Source: an uncultured beta proteobacterium
GTDB lineage: Bacteria > Pseudomonadota > Gammaproteobacteria > Burkholderiales > SG8-39
DNA: 41,147 nt
Reading direction: 5' to 3'
NCBI GenBank assembly: GCA_903859155.1
Contig: CAIOLO010000017.1
Span: 1 to 41,147 of the forward strand
How positions within the stretch are numbered: the first letter of the stretch is position 1; each line of letters begins with the position of its first letter. This document shows positions 1 through 7,833 of this stretch, in pieces. The position numbers and the translations under genes were made by a program. The notes under the pieces are model-generated. The model worked only from the letters and a program-made list of their open reading frames with translations. It did not search any database and had not been told where the DNA came from.

Positions 1-1
1 G

Positions 2-424
2 CTGGTGCTGGTAGCAATCTCGCTCGCCGGCGCGCTGATCCGCGTCTGGTTCGTGCTGCGTCACAAAGGGCGGCCGCCGGTCTGGCCCCTCATCGTGGCG
101 GGATTGATTCTGGCAGCGACGGCCTGGGGGCTGGCACCGGCCCCTCAGGGAACTGCCGCGGCCCCCGAATTTGCGCAGGTCAAAGCGGTGTTTGAACGGC
201 GTTGCGTCGCCTGTCATGCGGAAAAGCCGGCGTTTCAGGGGATGACTCAGGCGCCCAAGGGCGTCATGCTGGACTCGCCTGAGCGCATCCGGACCCAGGC
301 TTCGGCGATCAATCAGCAGGCGGTTGTGGCGCGCGCCATGCCGCCGGGAAATCTGACTGGGATTACCGACGAGGAACGAAGCTTGCTAGATGTCTGGTAT
401 CGCTCCGGCGCGGTGGTCAAATAG
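2..424 (+). CDS. puuD: Urate hydroxylase PuuD-like, C-terminal part (5' end outside window)
   Basis: The frame is open to the left edge, so only the last ~140 residues are present. They show the end of a membrane region (a hydrophobic stretch, a basic loop, then another hydrophobic segment), followed by a cytochrome-c-like domain with the haem motif RRCVACH and a Met in the RAMPPGN segment that could be the distal ligand. This arrangement, membrane helices followed by a C-terminal cytochrome c ending in a DEERSLL-type helix, is what I recall for the PuuD family, which oxidises urate to 5-hydroxyisourate and passes electrons to the respiratory chain. The gene sits upstream of an ABC importer and gpt, which fits purine metabolism. 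With only the tail visible, another membrane-bound cytochrome c fusion cannot be excluded. Confidence 0.7.
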   Translation: MVLVAISLAGALIRVWFVLRHKGRPPVWPLIVAGLILAATAWGLAPAPQGTAAAPEFAQVKAVFERRCVACHAEKPAFQGMTQAPKGVMLDSPERIRTQASAINQQAVVARAMPPGNLTGITDEERSLLDVWYRSGAVVK

Positions 425-473
425 ACCGGATCTGCCCCATGTCGGGGCGCGAAATGGCCGGCAAAGTATCCAT

Positions 474-510
474 TGCACCATGATGGGGAATGCCGCACCA
501 TTGTGGGTAT
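474..510 (+). promoter_or_regulatory. Tandem 20-bp-period repeat, NtrC-like imperfect dyads
   Basis: Two similar elements, TGCACCATGATGGGGAA (474-490) and CGCACCATTGTGGGTAT (494-510), lie 20 bp apart, about two helical turns, and 60-95 bases before the start of the ABC binding-protein gene. The left halves resemble the NtrC half-site TGCACC; the right halves match GGTGCA poorly. The repeat is plain in the sequence. The link to nitrogen control is inference only. Confidence 0.35.
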
Positions 511-569
511 GACGGAGTCTTGTGTTGTTCTTGCCGTTCTTGGCTGATTATTGTCTCAGGGAGATTGAA

Positions 570-1574
570 ATGAAACTGTTTCTGTTGCTCGTCGCCTTGT
601 GCACCGCGCTGCCTGCCGCTGCACAAAAGGAAACCCCCATTCGTTTTGCCATGGACTGGCGTTATGAAGGGCCGGCGGCGCCTTATGTCGTGGCCATCGA
701 CAAGGGCTTCTACAAGGCCGAGGGCCTGAATGTCACCATCGACACCGGCTCCAGTTCGGTCGAGGGCATCAACCGCGTGGCCTCCGGCGCCTATGAAGTG
801 GGCTTCGCCGACATCAATTCGCTGATCAAGTTCCGCGATGACCCGCGCAACCTGCCGGTCAAGGCGGTGATGATGGTCTATGACACGCCGGCATTTTCCA
901 TCGTGGCGTTGAAAAAGAGCGGCATCAAGGTGCCCAAAGACCTGGAGGGCAAGATCCTGGGCGCGCCGGCCGCCGATGGCGCCTGGGCGCAATGGCCCAT
1001 TTTCGCTCAGGCCAACAAGATCGATACGAGCAAGGTGAAGATTGAAAACATCGGCTTTCCAGTGCGCGAGCCGATGCTCGCCCAGGGCAAGGTCGATGCC
1101 ATCACCGGCTTTTGGTTCTCCTCGTTCATGAACCTGAAGGCAAGCGGAGTGCCGCACGACGATATCGTGGTCATCATGATGCGCGACTTCGGCGTAGACC
1201 TGTACGGCAATGCCGTCGTCGCCAATCCGGATTTCATGCGCTTCAACCCCAAGGCGCTGGCCGGTTTCGTCAAGGGCACCATCAAGGGCATCCAGGAAAC
1301 GCTGAAAAATCCCGAAGCAGCCATTGATTCCCTGATGAAGCGCAATCCGATTGCCAAGCGCGAAATAGAACTGGAGCGCCTGAAAATGTCCCTGGAGCGC
1401 AATTTCGTCTCGCCCGACGTGGTGAAGAACGGCCTGGGCGCGGTCGATCCGAAGCGACTGGAGCGTTCCATAGAGCAGATCGGGATGACCTTCAAGTACA
1501 CCAACAAACCCAAGGGGTCGGATATCTTCACGGCGCAGTTTCTGCCACCGAGGGCCGAGCGCGGTATCAAGTAG
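570..1574 (+). CDS. ABC transporter substrate-binding protein, NitT/TauT (NMT1/THI5-like) family
   Basis: Exported solute-binding protein of 334 residues. The ATG at 570 is preferred over the in-frame start at 522 because it follows a GGGAG ribosome site (559-563) and opens directly with a signal peptide (MKLFLLLVALCTALPAAAQ). The mature part reads as an NMT1/THI5 or SsuA-like fold: an opening beta strand with RFAMDW, the DKGFYKAEGL segment typical of this family near residue 50, and the VGFADIN stretch that shapes the ligand cleft. The ATPase and permease follow in the expected order. Relatives bind nitrate, sulfonates, pyrimidine precursors or other small ring compounds. The flanking puuD-like gene and gpt suggest a purine or related ligand here, but nothing in the protein itself proves that. 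Confidence 0.88.
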   Translation: MKLFLLLVALCTALPAAAQKETPIRFAMDWRYEGPAAPYVVAIDKGFYKAEGLNVTIDTGSSSVEGINRVASGAYEVGFADINSLIKFRDDPRNLPVKAVMMVYDTPAFSIVALKKSGIKVPKDLEGKILGAPAADGAWAQWPIFAQANKIDTSKVKIENIGFPVREPMLAQGKVDAITGFWFSSFMNLKASGVPHDDIVVIMMRDFGVDLYGNAVVANPDFMRFNPKALAGFVKGTIKGIQETLKNPEAAIDSLMKRNPIAKREIELERLKMSLERNFVSPDVVKNGLGAVDPKRLERSIEQIGMTFKYTNKPKGSDIFTAQFLPPRAERGIK

Positions 1575-1658
1575 GCCGGGCACAGTAGCCTGGGCAACCA
1601 GCGCGAACCTGCCGAGGCGGGTTCGCTGCCCTCATATTCACATAGCAAGAACGCATTC

Positions 1659-2453
1659 ATGTCAGCATTGGTCCATCTTGATCGCATCTCCATGGTCTAT
1701 GGCCGGGGAGTTTCCTCGGTCAGGGCGATAGAGGAAGTCAGCCTCGATATCGCCAAGGGAGAGTTCATCGCAGTCGTCGGTCCTTCCGGCTGCGGCAAGA
1801 GTTCGCTGATGAGACTGATTTCCGGGCTGCACCCGCCGCTGGCGGGAATACTGACGGTGGAAGGCAATCCGGTAAAAGGTCCGCTCAAATCGGTGGGCAT
1901 GGCTTTTCAGAATTCCAATCTATTGCCCTGGCGCAATGCCCTGGAGAACGTGCTGCTGCCGCTGGAAATCGTCGAGCCGCACCGCAGCCGCATTCGAACC
2001 GAGCGCAAGCAGTATCGGGAAAAGGCGATCAAGTTGCTCGAAGCGGTCGGACTTGCCGGTTTCACAGAAAAACATCCCTGGGAATTGTCGGGGGGCATGC
2101 AGCAACGCACCTCGATTTGTCGCGCCTTGATCCACGAGCCGGATATCCTGATGCTGGACGAACCGTTCGGTGCGCTCGATGCCTTCACACGCGAGGAACT
2201 GTGGTGCACGCTGCGCGACCTGCAGGCGGCACGCGGAGTGACGGTGATGCTGGTAACGCACGACCTGCGCGAGGCGGTGTTCCTTGCCGATACCGTGTAC
2301 GTGATGTCGAGCCGGCCGGGCCGGATCGTCAAGCGCTGCGAGGTGAAAATCGCGCGCCCTCGCGATCTTGAAGTCACCTATACCCCCGAGTTTCAGGAGA
2401 TCGTCCATGAACTGCGCCATCTGATCGGGCGCGGCGGGGAAGGAGCGCATTGA
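1659..2453 (+). CDS. ABC transporter ATP-binding protein, NitT/TauT family
   Basis: Cytoplasmic ATPase of 264 residues that would energise the importer encoded on either side. All nucleotide-binding motifs are intact: Walker A GPSGCGKS (41-48), Q-loop in MAFQNSNLLPW (81-91), signature LSGGMQQ (143-149), Walker B ILMLDEP (163-169) and the switch His in VTHD (H201). The LLPWRN sequence after the Q-loop and GMQQR in the signature are typical of the nitrate/taurine/sulfonate branch. The gene lies 84 bases after the binding protein, and its TGA overlaps the permease ATG by one base, so the two are very likely translationally coupled. Confidence 0.93.
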   Translation: MSALVHLDRISMVYGRGVSSVRAIEEVSLDIAKGEFIAVVGPSGCGKSSLMRLISGLHPPLAGILTVEGNPVKGPLKSVGMAFQNSNLLPWRNALENVLLPLEIVEPHRSRIRTERKQYREKAIKLLEAVGLAGFTEKHPWELSGGMQQRTSICRALIHEPDILMLDEPFGALDAFTREELWCTLRDLQAARGVTVMLVTHDLREAVFLADTVYVMSSRPGRIVKRCEVKIARPRDLEVTYTPEFQEIVHELRHLIGRGGEGAH

Positions 2454-3226
2454 TGGAACGCCGCGAATTCCTCATCAAGGTGGTATCGCCTGCGACGTTC
2501 ACGGTCACGCTGTTCGTACTCTGGGAACTGGCCTGCCGGATATTCAAGATTCCACTGACAATTTTGCCTTCGGCAATGGATGTCTTCGGCGCTTTATGGC
2601 AGTACCGAGAGCCGATCGCCGACAATTCGTTTGTCACACTGTGGACCACGCTTGCCGGCTTTGCCATTGCAACGGCGTTCGGGCTTCTGCTGGGTATCGC
2701 GGTGGGGTGGCATCGCGCAATTTATGCCGGAATCTACCCTGTACTGGTGGGATTCAATTCGATCCCCAAGGTGGCCGTGGTCCCGGTGCTGGTCCTGTGG
2801 TTCGGCATCGGCGAGGTTCCGGCCATCATGACCGCGTTCCTCATCTCGTTCTTTCCCATCGTGGTGAATGTGGCCACCGGGCTGGCAACCACCGAACCGG
2901 AGTTGGAGGATGTGCTGCGCGCGTTGGGCGCATCCAAGCTCGACATCATGAAAAAAGTGGGGATTCCGCGTTCGCTTCCCTATTTTTTCGGTTCTCTGAA
3001 AGTGGCCATCACCCTGGCGTTCGTTGGCACTGTGGTGTCGGAAACAGTCGGCGCCAACAAGGGTATAGGCAAGCTGATGCTCGATGCGCAATCGGCGTTC
3101 CAGGTGCCGATAGTATTTGCCGGACTGCTGGTGCTCGCCTTCCTCGGGATAGTGCTCTATGCCATGACCGCGCTGATCGAGCAGCGCTTTACCGGCTGGG
3201 CCTTCCGCGGACAGGCGAATCGCTGA
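2453..3226 (+). CDS. ABC transporter permease, NitT/TauT (BPD inner-membrane) family
   Basis: Integral membrane permease of 257 residues. The start is placed at ATG 2453, which overlaps the ATPase stop (TGATG) and follows a GGGGAAGGAG ribosome site; a TTG three bases upstream is less likely. Several hydrophobic helices are visible. The cytoplasmic EAA loop, which docks on the ATPase, is at about residues 160-180 (EDVLRALGASKLDIMKKVGIP). A single permease gene implies a homodimer, as in SsuC/TauC transporters. The gene ends 44 bases before gpt, which probably shares its transcript. Confidence 0.92.
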   Translation: MERREFLIKVVSPATFTVTLFVLWELACRIFKIPLTILPSAMDVFGALWQYREPIADNSFVTLWTTLAGFAIATAFGLLLGIAVGWHRAIYAGIYPVLVGFNSIPKVAVVPVLVLWFGIGEVPAIMTAFLISFFPIVVNVATGLATTEPELEDVLRALGASKLDIMKKVGIPRSLPYFFGSLKVAITLAFVGTVVSETVGANKGIGKLMLDAQSAFQVPIVFAGLLVLAFLGIVLYAMTALIEQRFTGWAFRGQANR

Positions 3227-3270
3227 GCAGGGGCGGCAGTAAAATCCAGTATTCCAAGTCAGGGGCCGGT

Positions 3271-3789
3271 ATGACACGCAATCCTTACGAAGACGATGTG
3301 CTGGTCTCCTGGGTCGAACTGCATCGCGACGCCCGTTTTCTGTGCCATGAACTGCTGAGCAAAGGTCCCTGGAAAGGCATCATCGCCATCACCCGCGGCG
3401 GGCTTATTCCGGCCGCGCTGGTCGCCCGCGAACTTGATATCCGCTTGATAGACACCGTCTGCGTGACCAGTTACGACCCCGACAGTGCCGGAGCGGCGGC
3501 GCAGGTGCAGGGCAATGTGCAGATTCTCAAAAGCGCGCCGGGCGATGGCGAGGGCTGGCTGCTGATCGACGATCTGGTCGACACCGGCGGTACGGCGCGG
3601 GTGGTAAGGGGGCTTTTGCCCAAAGCCTATTTTGCGACGCTGTACGCAAAACCAGCAGGGCGCGGGGTGGTCGACCTGTTTGTCAAGGAGTTCGAGCAGA
3701 ACAAATGGATCCACTTTCCCTGGGACATCGAATATAAATTTGCCACGCCGATCAAGGATGGCGGGCGCGCAAAACGAGGCGCGGATTAA
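3271..3789 (+). CDS. gpt: Xanthine-guanine phosphoribosyltransferase
   Basis: Cytoplasmic salvage enzyme of 172 residues that transfers the phosphoribosyl group from PRPP to xanthine, guanine or hypoxanthine. The sequence follows E. coli Gpt closely: KGIIAITRGGLIPAALVARE near residue 35, the DTVCVTSYD segment, the PRPP-binding motif LLIDDLVDTGGTA at 97-109, AKPAGR, and the C-terminal W-x3-PWD base-pocket segment. The open frame extends far upstream, but the permease gene occupies that region and ATG 3271 matches the family start. Its position directly after an importer supports a transport-then-trap role for purine bases. Confidence 0.93.
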   Translation: MTRNPYEDDVLVSWVELHRDARFLCHELLSKGPWKGIIAITRGGLIPAALVARELDIRLIDTVCVTSYDPDSAGAAAQVQGNVQILKSAPGDGEGWLLIDDLVDTGGTARVVRGLLPKAYFATLYAKPAGRGVVDLFVKEFEQNKWIHFPWDIEYKFATPIKDGGRAKRGAD

Positions 3790-4056
3790 GCCCCGGAAAG
3801 CCGAGAAACAGAGGAATGGGGGCCCCACGGTCTGGTCTTGTTACCCGGTTTGCCGCCGCCGCCCCGCGCAGGCCGTCAGTCACGGCTGTAGTCAGGGTCC
3901 CGGTCCTGCTCAAGACCTGCCAGACGCCTTCGAGTTGCGGTCAGCGCCTTATTTGCGTTGAGGTACGGAGCGGGGCGTTTGGACGCGCATAATCAGCCTA
4001 TGGGGGCCTATTTGCCCCGTAGCGAGACCGACAAACGCATACGCAAAGGAAATGAA

Positions 4057-4464
4057 ATGGAAATGCAATGGTGGGGACACAGCAAGGAGCATGGCTGGGT
4101 GGTGCTTGACCGCAGCAATCCGCTCAATGCGCCGGGACTGAAAGAGAATCTGGTTTTCATGCGTTGCAAGGATTCAACCACTTATGTAGAGAAGCGCAAG
4201 AACTGGAATCCGCCTTCCTACCGTTTTGCGCCCAACTACCTTCGCGACCTCGGCGCGGAGCAGTCGGCCGAAGCAAGCGCGACGCTGGCGGAATTGCAGT
4301 CGCATTGGCCCGACTTCCAGAAGCAGATGCAACACGAGCAACAGGCCATCGACGACCGTGCCGAAGCGCTGCGCGTGGAGGCCGAAACATTGGAGAAGGA
4401 AGCTGCCAAAGAAAAAAAGAAGCAGGCAGCTCTCGCCAAGAAAGCCGAGACCGCAGTCGGCTGA
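4057..4464 (+). CDS. Hypothetical protein with charged coiled-coil C-terminus
   Basis: Protein of 135 residues with no family that I recognise. ATG 4057 is chosen over the in-frame start at 3958 because AAGGAAA lies just upstream. The N-terminal half is rich in Trp and aromatic residues (MEMQWWGHSKEHGWVVLDR, then KNWNPPSYRFAP) and could be a small folded domain. From about residue 70 it becomes a long Ala/Glu/Gln/Lys helix ending in EKEAAKEKKKQAALAKKAE, a strong coiled-coil candidate. There is no signal peptide and no membrane segment. It stands alone, with about 270 bases before it and a convergent gene after it, so context gives no function. Confidence 0.7.
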   Translation: MEMQWWGHSKEHGWVVLDRSNPLNAPGLKENLVFMRCKDSTTYVEKRKNWNPPSYRFAPNYLRDLGAEQSAEASATLAELQSHWPDFQKQMQHEQQAIDDRAEALRVEAETLEKEAAKEKKKQAALAKKAETAVG

Positions 4465-4576
4465 CAACTCGCGGGGCGGGGTGGCACGCCCCCAAGACCG
4501 GACGCGAAAAAGTCAGCAATGCAGGGTGGGCTTGTGCACAGTCCCTGCGGCGCAACCGCTGTCGAACCGCCGGCGG

Positions 4577-5569
4577 CTACGGTTTCATGATGAGCTTGCC
4601 GAGCACCTTTCCCGATTCGAAAGTCTGGTGTGCCCGTCGCGCCTCTGTCAGGGGAATCCTGTCGTAGATCGGCGGCCTGATGGTCCCTGCCGCGAACAGG
4701 CGCAGCAACTCATGGGTGGCGCTGGCGCGGCGTTCGGGCCATTCGTCGAATATGTGCATGGTAAAGGTGCGGAACGCCAGATTGCGTGGCGGGGAGCGGC
4801 GCATCGGTTCGAGCACATTGGGATCCGCGGGTCCTTCGATGCCCCCGTACAGAATCAGCATGCCGAACGGGCCGAGATAATCGAACAGTTTTCCCATGTT
4901 CGGTCCGCCCACCGGATCGAGAATGAGATCCACGCCGTGTCCTCCGGTAGCGGCCTTGATTTCCTCACCGATATTGCCGGTCTTGTAATTGATGGCGGCT
5001 ACCGCACCCTGTTCGAGGCAGAAGGCTGCCTTTTCCTTGCTGCTGACCAGTCCGATGGCGCGCTTGCCGGCGGCCCGCGCCAGCTGGATGAGCGCGGTGC
5101 CCACGCCTCCGGCAGCCGCAGGCACCAGGACCCAGTCGTAGTCGAATCCCCGCGCCGCACTGTAGAGCAGATGCCAGGCCACCTGGTAATTGGCCAGGCC
5201 AGCCGCCTCGTCGAGGTCCACGCCAGGAGGCAGGGCATAGAGACTGGCGGCATCTGCCGCCAGGTACTCGGCGTAGCAACCACCGCGGTCCTTGAATTCA
5301 CGGGCTGACACCCACACCGCCTGGCCGATTTTCAAGGAGGTGACCTTGTCGCCGACGGCGACCACGGTGCCGCTCATTTCGATGCCGGGTATCGCGGGGA
5401 GGGGGGGCATCCAGTGGTAGCGGCCTTTGCGCACCATGATTTCGGGCATGCACACGCCGATGGCGTGCGCCTTGACCAGCACCTGCGTTGCACTCGGCAC
5501 CGGCATTGGCAGATCGGTGACTTCCAGAACTTCCGGGCCGCCGGTACGCCTGATCTGAATCGCTTTCAT
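4577..5569 (-). CDS. Zinc-free MDR-family NAD(P)H:quinone oxidoreductase-like protein
   Basis: Medium-chain dehydrogenase/reductase of 330 residues resembling quinone oxidoreductases. It opens MKAIQIRRTGGPEVLEV, the classic start of this group. An N-terminal GroES-like domain is followed by a Rossmann domain with the coenzyme loop AAAGGVGTALIQLA (around 150) and the ATGGHGVDLILDPVGG stretch typical of the family. I see no Cys cluster for the structural zinc of alcohol dehydrogenases. It starts 4 bases after the Bug-protein gene at 5574-6548, so the two form one transcription unit; the reductase may act on the compound that the binding protein captures, which is inference. The physiological substrate is unknown. 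Confidence 0.87.
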   Translation of the reverse strand: MKAIQIRRTGGPEVLEVTDLPMPVPSATQVLVKAHAIGVCMPEIMVRKGRYHWMPPLPAIPGIEMSGTVVAVGDKVTSLKIGQAVWVSAREFKDRGGCYAEYLAADAASLYALPPGVDLDEAAGLANYQVAWHLLYSAARGFDYDWVLVPAAAGGVGTALIQLARAAGKRAIGLVSSKEKAAFCLEQGAVAAINYKTGNIGEEIKAATGGHGVDLILDPVGGPNMGKLFDYLGPFGMLILYGGIEGPADPNVLEPMRRSPPRNLAFRTFTMHIFDEWPERRASATHELLRLFAAGTIRPPIYDRIPLTEARRAHQTFESGKVLGKLIMKP

Positions 5570-5573
5570 GCGC

Positions 5574-6548
5574 CTACTCCGGTTTGATCCCCGCGGCTTT
5601 CACGATCTTGCCGTAGACATCCAGGCCAGTACGCAGATAACCGGTGACTTCTTCGGGTTTGCCGGTGATGATGATCAGCGCGCGTTCATCGATGCGCGGT
5701 TTCACATCGGGTGCAACAAAGGCGCGGGCGATTTCGGCGTTGAGGCGCATCACCACCGGTAGCGCCATGCCGGCGGGGCCGAAAAAGGCGAACCAGCTCT
5801 CCGGCATGGAGTAACCGGGGAGAATTTCGCTCATCGCGGGCACGTCGGGCAAGGCCGGATTGCGCTTGGGATCGATCAGGGCTATCGCCCGCGCACGGCC
5901 TTCGCGAACCATGGGCAGCATGGTGGTGAAATCATTGAACGCGAGATTGGTTTCACCGGCAATCACCGCGGCCAGCGCCGGTCCGCCGCCCTTGTAAGGT
6001 ACATGTGTGAGCACCAAGCCGTGCATTTTGAGATATTCGCCGGCGAGGTGGAAATTCGAGCCCAGTCCGGGCGATCCGTAATTGAGCTTGCCGGGATTTT
6101 TCCGCGCGTATTCGATGAACTCCCTGGCGTTGCCAAACGGCATGGAGGGATGGGCAACGATGATGGAGGAGGACAGTACGCTTGCACTGATCGGCGAAAA
6201 ATCCTTGATGGCGTCCACCGGGTTAGCCTTCATGATGAACTGGCGCAGGGTCATGTCGGTGCCGGGGGTATACATCAGCGTGTAGCCGTCGGGCGCGGCA
6301 CGTGCAACCGCTTCGGCGCCGATGGCTCCGGTGGCACCGGCGCGGTTTTCGATCAGCACCGGTTGCCCCAGCTGGGTCTGCAGACGGTTCTGCACCAGCC
6401 GCACCACGAAATCAGAGGTGCCTCCGGGCGGGTAGGGGACGACGACACGAATGGGTTTTTCGGGATATCCCTGTGCAAATGCCGCGAGCGACGCGCCGGC
6501 CAAGACTGCGGCAAGCATCAGGTGACGCGGGTGGAATTCTGGATCCAT
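5574..6548 (-). CDS. Bug/TctC-family tripartite tricarboxylate transporter binding protein (1)
   Basis: Periplasmic solute-binding protein of 324 residues with a signal peptide ending near AAFAQG (about residue 26). Bug hallmarks are present: YPEKPIRVVVPYPPGG straight after the signal, IENRAGATGAIGAE, PDGYTLMYT, the YGSPGLGSNFHLAGEY pocket segment, THVPYKGGGPALAAV and the late FFGPAGMALPVV segment. The start follows an AAAGGAA ribosome site. No tctA or tctB lies nearby, as is usual for Bug genes. It is the first gene of a two-gene operon with the quinone-oxidoreductase-like gene and diverges from another Bug gene at 6829. Ligands in this family are mostly carboxylates or amides; this one cannot be named from the sequence. 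Confidence 0.92.
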   Translation of the reverse strand: MDPEFHPRHLMLAAVLAGASLAAFAQGYPEKPIRVVVPYPPGGTSDFVVRLVQNRLQTQLGQPVLIENRAGATGAIGAEAVARAAPDGYTLMYTPGTDMTLRQFIMKANPVDAIKDFSPISASVLSSSIIVAHPSMPFGNAREFIEYARKNPGKLNYGSPGLGSNFHLAGEYLKMHGLVLTHVPYKGGGPALAAVIAGETNLAFNDFTTMLPMVREGRARAIALIDPKRNPALPDVPAMSEILPGYSMPESWFAFFGPAGMALPVVMRLNAEIARAFVAPDVKPRIDERALIIITGKPEEVTGYLRTGLDVYGKIVKAAGIKPE

Positions 6549-6595
6549 GTGGATTCCTTTCTCGAGCAGGTCATAATTAAGAATGTTCAGAACAA

Positions 6596-6611
6596 GGGGG
6601 CCTTCGCCCCC
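6596..6611. other. Short perfect hairpin in divergent intergenic region
   Basis: GGGGGC, a CTTC loop, then GCCCCC forms a perfect six-pair GC stem about 50 bases upstream of the minus-strand Bug gene at 5574-6548. No T-run follows, so it is not an ordinary terminator. It may be leader structure for the minus-strand transcript. Confidence 0.5.
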
Positions 6612-6620
6612 GCAACTCCC

Positions 6621-6654
6621 CCGATTCAGAGGGTGTACCGGCTCCGATTCAGAG
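6621..6654. repeat. Direct repeat CCGATTCAGAG, 23-bp period
   Basis: CCGATTCAGAG occurs at 6621-6631 and again at 6644-6654. The 23-bp spacing puts both copies on nearly the same face of the helix. The location between two divergent Bug genes makes a regulator-binding pair plausible. No regulator gene lies in the adjacent sequence. Confidence 0.5.
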
Positions 6655-6655
6655 A

Positions 6656-6702
6656 GAAACGCTGATTGGTTGAATAGCAGAAATGGACTTGATCAGCGTT
6701 TC
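6656..6702. repeat. 11-bp perfect inverted repeat with 25-base spacer
   Basis: GAAACGCTGAT (6656-6666) is matched by ATCAGCGTTTC (6692-6702), separated by 25 bases. It could be a two-half-site operator or an RNA stem. It sits in the centre of the divergent region and immediately follows the direct repeat. Confidence 0.55.
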
Positions 6703-6742
6703 CTTAATCAGGTTATGCGTCATTTTTCAGCCGGCTGAAGTT

Positions 6743-6783
6743 TGACAGCATTTTTCCGGCCGTGCTTCAATGGCCGGCTGTCA
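6743..6783 (+). other. Nested inverted repeat in leader of Bug gene
   Basis: TGACAG (6743-6748) pairs with CTGTCA (6778-6783). Inside it, CCGGCC (6756-6761) pairs with GGCCGG (6772-6777). The two right arms abut, and the left arms are separated by a T-rich bulge. The structure ends 45 bases before the start codon of the Bug gene at 6829. It could be a leader RNA structure or a protein-binding dyad. Confidence 0.5.
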
Positions 6784-6828
6784 TTGTTTCATGTGCCCTG
6801 GCGGGATTTGTATTTAACGGAGATATTC

Positions 6829-7791
6829 ATGAAGCGGGTTTTGTATTGTCTTGTCACTGTATTCTGCCTTCCTGCGCTGGCGCTGGCGCAGGCTTGGCCG
6901 GCCAAATCCATCCGCGTCGTCGTGCCTTACCCTCCGGGTGGATCGACCGACCTGGTGCCGCGCCTGCTGCAGCCGCGACTTAGCGCGGTTTTCGGTCAGT
7001 CGCTGGTGGTGGATAACCGCCCGGGCGGCGACGCCATGATTGGCACCGACCTGGTGGCCAAGGCCGCTCCCGATGGATACACGCTGCTCTTTACAACGCC
7101 TGCCACCCATACCCAGGTATCGCACATGCGCCGCAATGTGCCCTACGACCCGATCGCCGATTTCACCCCCATCACTGCGGCGGTGGTCCAGTCGTCGTTC
7201 CTCCTGGTCCACCCGAGCCTGGGCGCGAACACGTTCAACGAGTTGATCGAATATGCGAAGAAGAATCCGGGCAAGCTTTCCTACGGCACCGCAGGAACCG
7301 GGTCGAATTTTCACCTTGCCGGGCAGATCATCCGGCAATTGACCGGTATCGACTGGGTGCACATTCCCTACAAGGGCGGCGCGCCGACGCAGCAGGCTCT
7401 CATCGCCGGCGAAGTACCGGTTGCCATTTTCAGCAATACCAGCGCCACCGCGGGCCTCAAAGCGGGCAAGATAAAGGCGCTCGCGGTGCTCGACCACAAG
7501 CGCCTGAGAGAATGGCCCGAGGTGCCCTCGATCAACGACTTCCTGCCCGGTTTTGACAAACCCGGTGAATGGCTTGGCTTCTACGGGCCGGCCAGACTTC
7601 CTGATGCCATCGCCGGCCGTCTGCGCACAGAGATCATTGCCGCGCTGAAGGTACCTGAGACCGAGACGAAGCTGGCCGCCGTCGGCATGGAGGTGTTCGG
7701 CAACACACCGCAGGAATTCGCCGCCATGATCAGGCGCGATTCCGAACTGAACCGCAAGCTGCTGGCCGCCGCCGGGGTCAAGCCGGAGTAG
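6829..7791 (+). CDS. Bug/TctC-family tripartite tricarboxylate transporter binding protein (2)
   Basis: Periplasmic binding protein of 320 residues. ATG 6829 is chosen over the open-frame start at 6742 because it follows an ACGGAGA ribosome site and opens with a clean signal peptide (MKRVLYCLVTVFCLPALALAQ). Family signatures include SIRVVVPYPPGGSTDLVPR, VDNRPGGDAMIGTDL, YGTAGTGSNFHLAGQ, VHIPYKGGAPTQQAL and GFYGPARLPDAI. It diverges from Bug gene 1 across a 280-base region full of repeats and is followed, on the opposite strand, by a 2-hydroxyacid dehydrogenase gene. It is closely similar in layout to the first Bug protein, suggesting duplication and divergence of ligand preference. Confidence 0.92.
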   Translation: MKRVLYCLVTVFCLPALALAQAWPAKSIRVVVPYPPGGSTDLVPRLLQPRLSAVFGQSLVVDNRPGGDAMIGTDLVAKAAPDGYTLLFTTPATHTQVSHMRRNVPYDPIADFTPITAAVVQSSFLLVHPSLGANTFNELIEYAKKNPGKLSYGTAGTGSNFHLAGQIIRQLTGIDWVHIPYKGGAPTQQALIAGEVPVAIFSNTSATAGLKAGKIKALAVLDHKRLREWPEVPSINDFLPGFDKPGEWLGFYGPARLPDAIAGRLRTEIIAALKVPETETKLAAVGMEVFGNTPQEFAAMIRRDSELNRKLLAAAGVKPE

Positions 7792-7833
7792 TTGCTAATT
7801 CAGGGCCCCGCGTTCCCGGATGGGTGCGGGTTC

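Noticed and set aside
541-556. Possible sigma-54 -24/-12 promoter (TGGCTGATTATTGTCT)
   Set aside because: Spacing between the GG and the expected GC is one base short and the -12 GC is absent, so the match is not good enough to list.
417-1583. 388-residue minus-strand frame opposite the ABC binding protein
   Set aside because: The plus-strand product has a signal peptide, ribosome site and family motifs; the antisense product has none.
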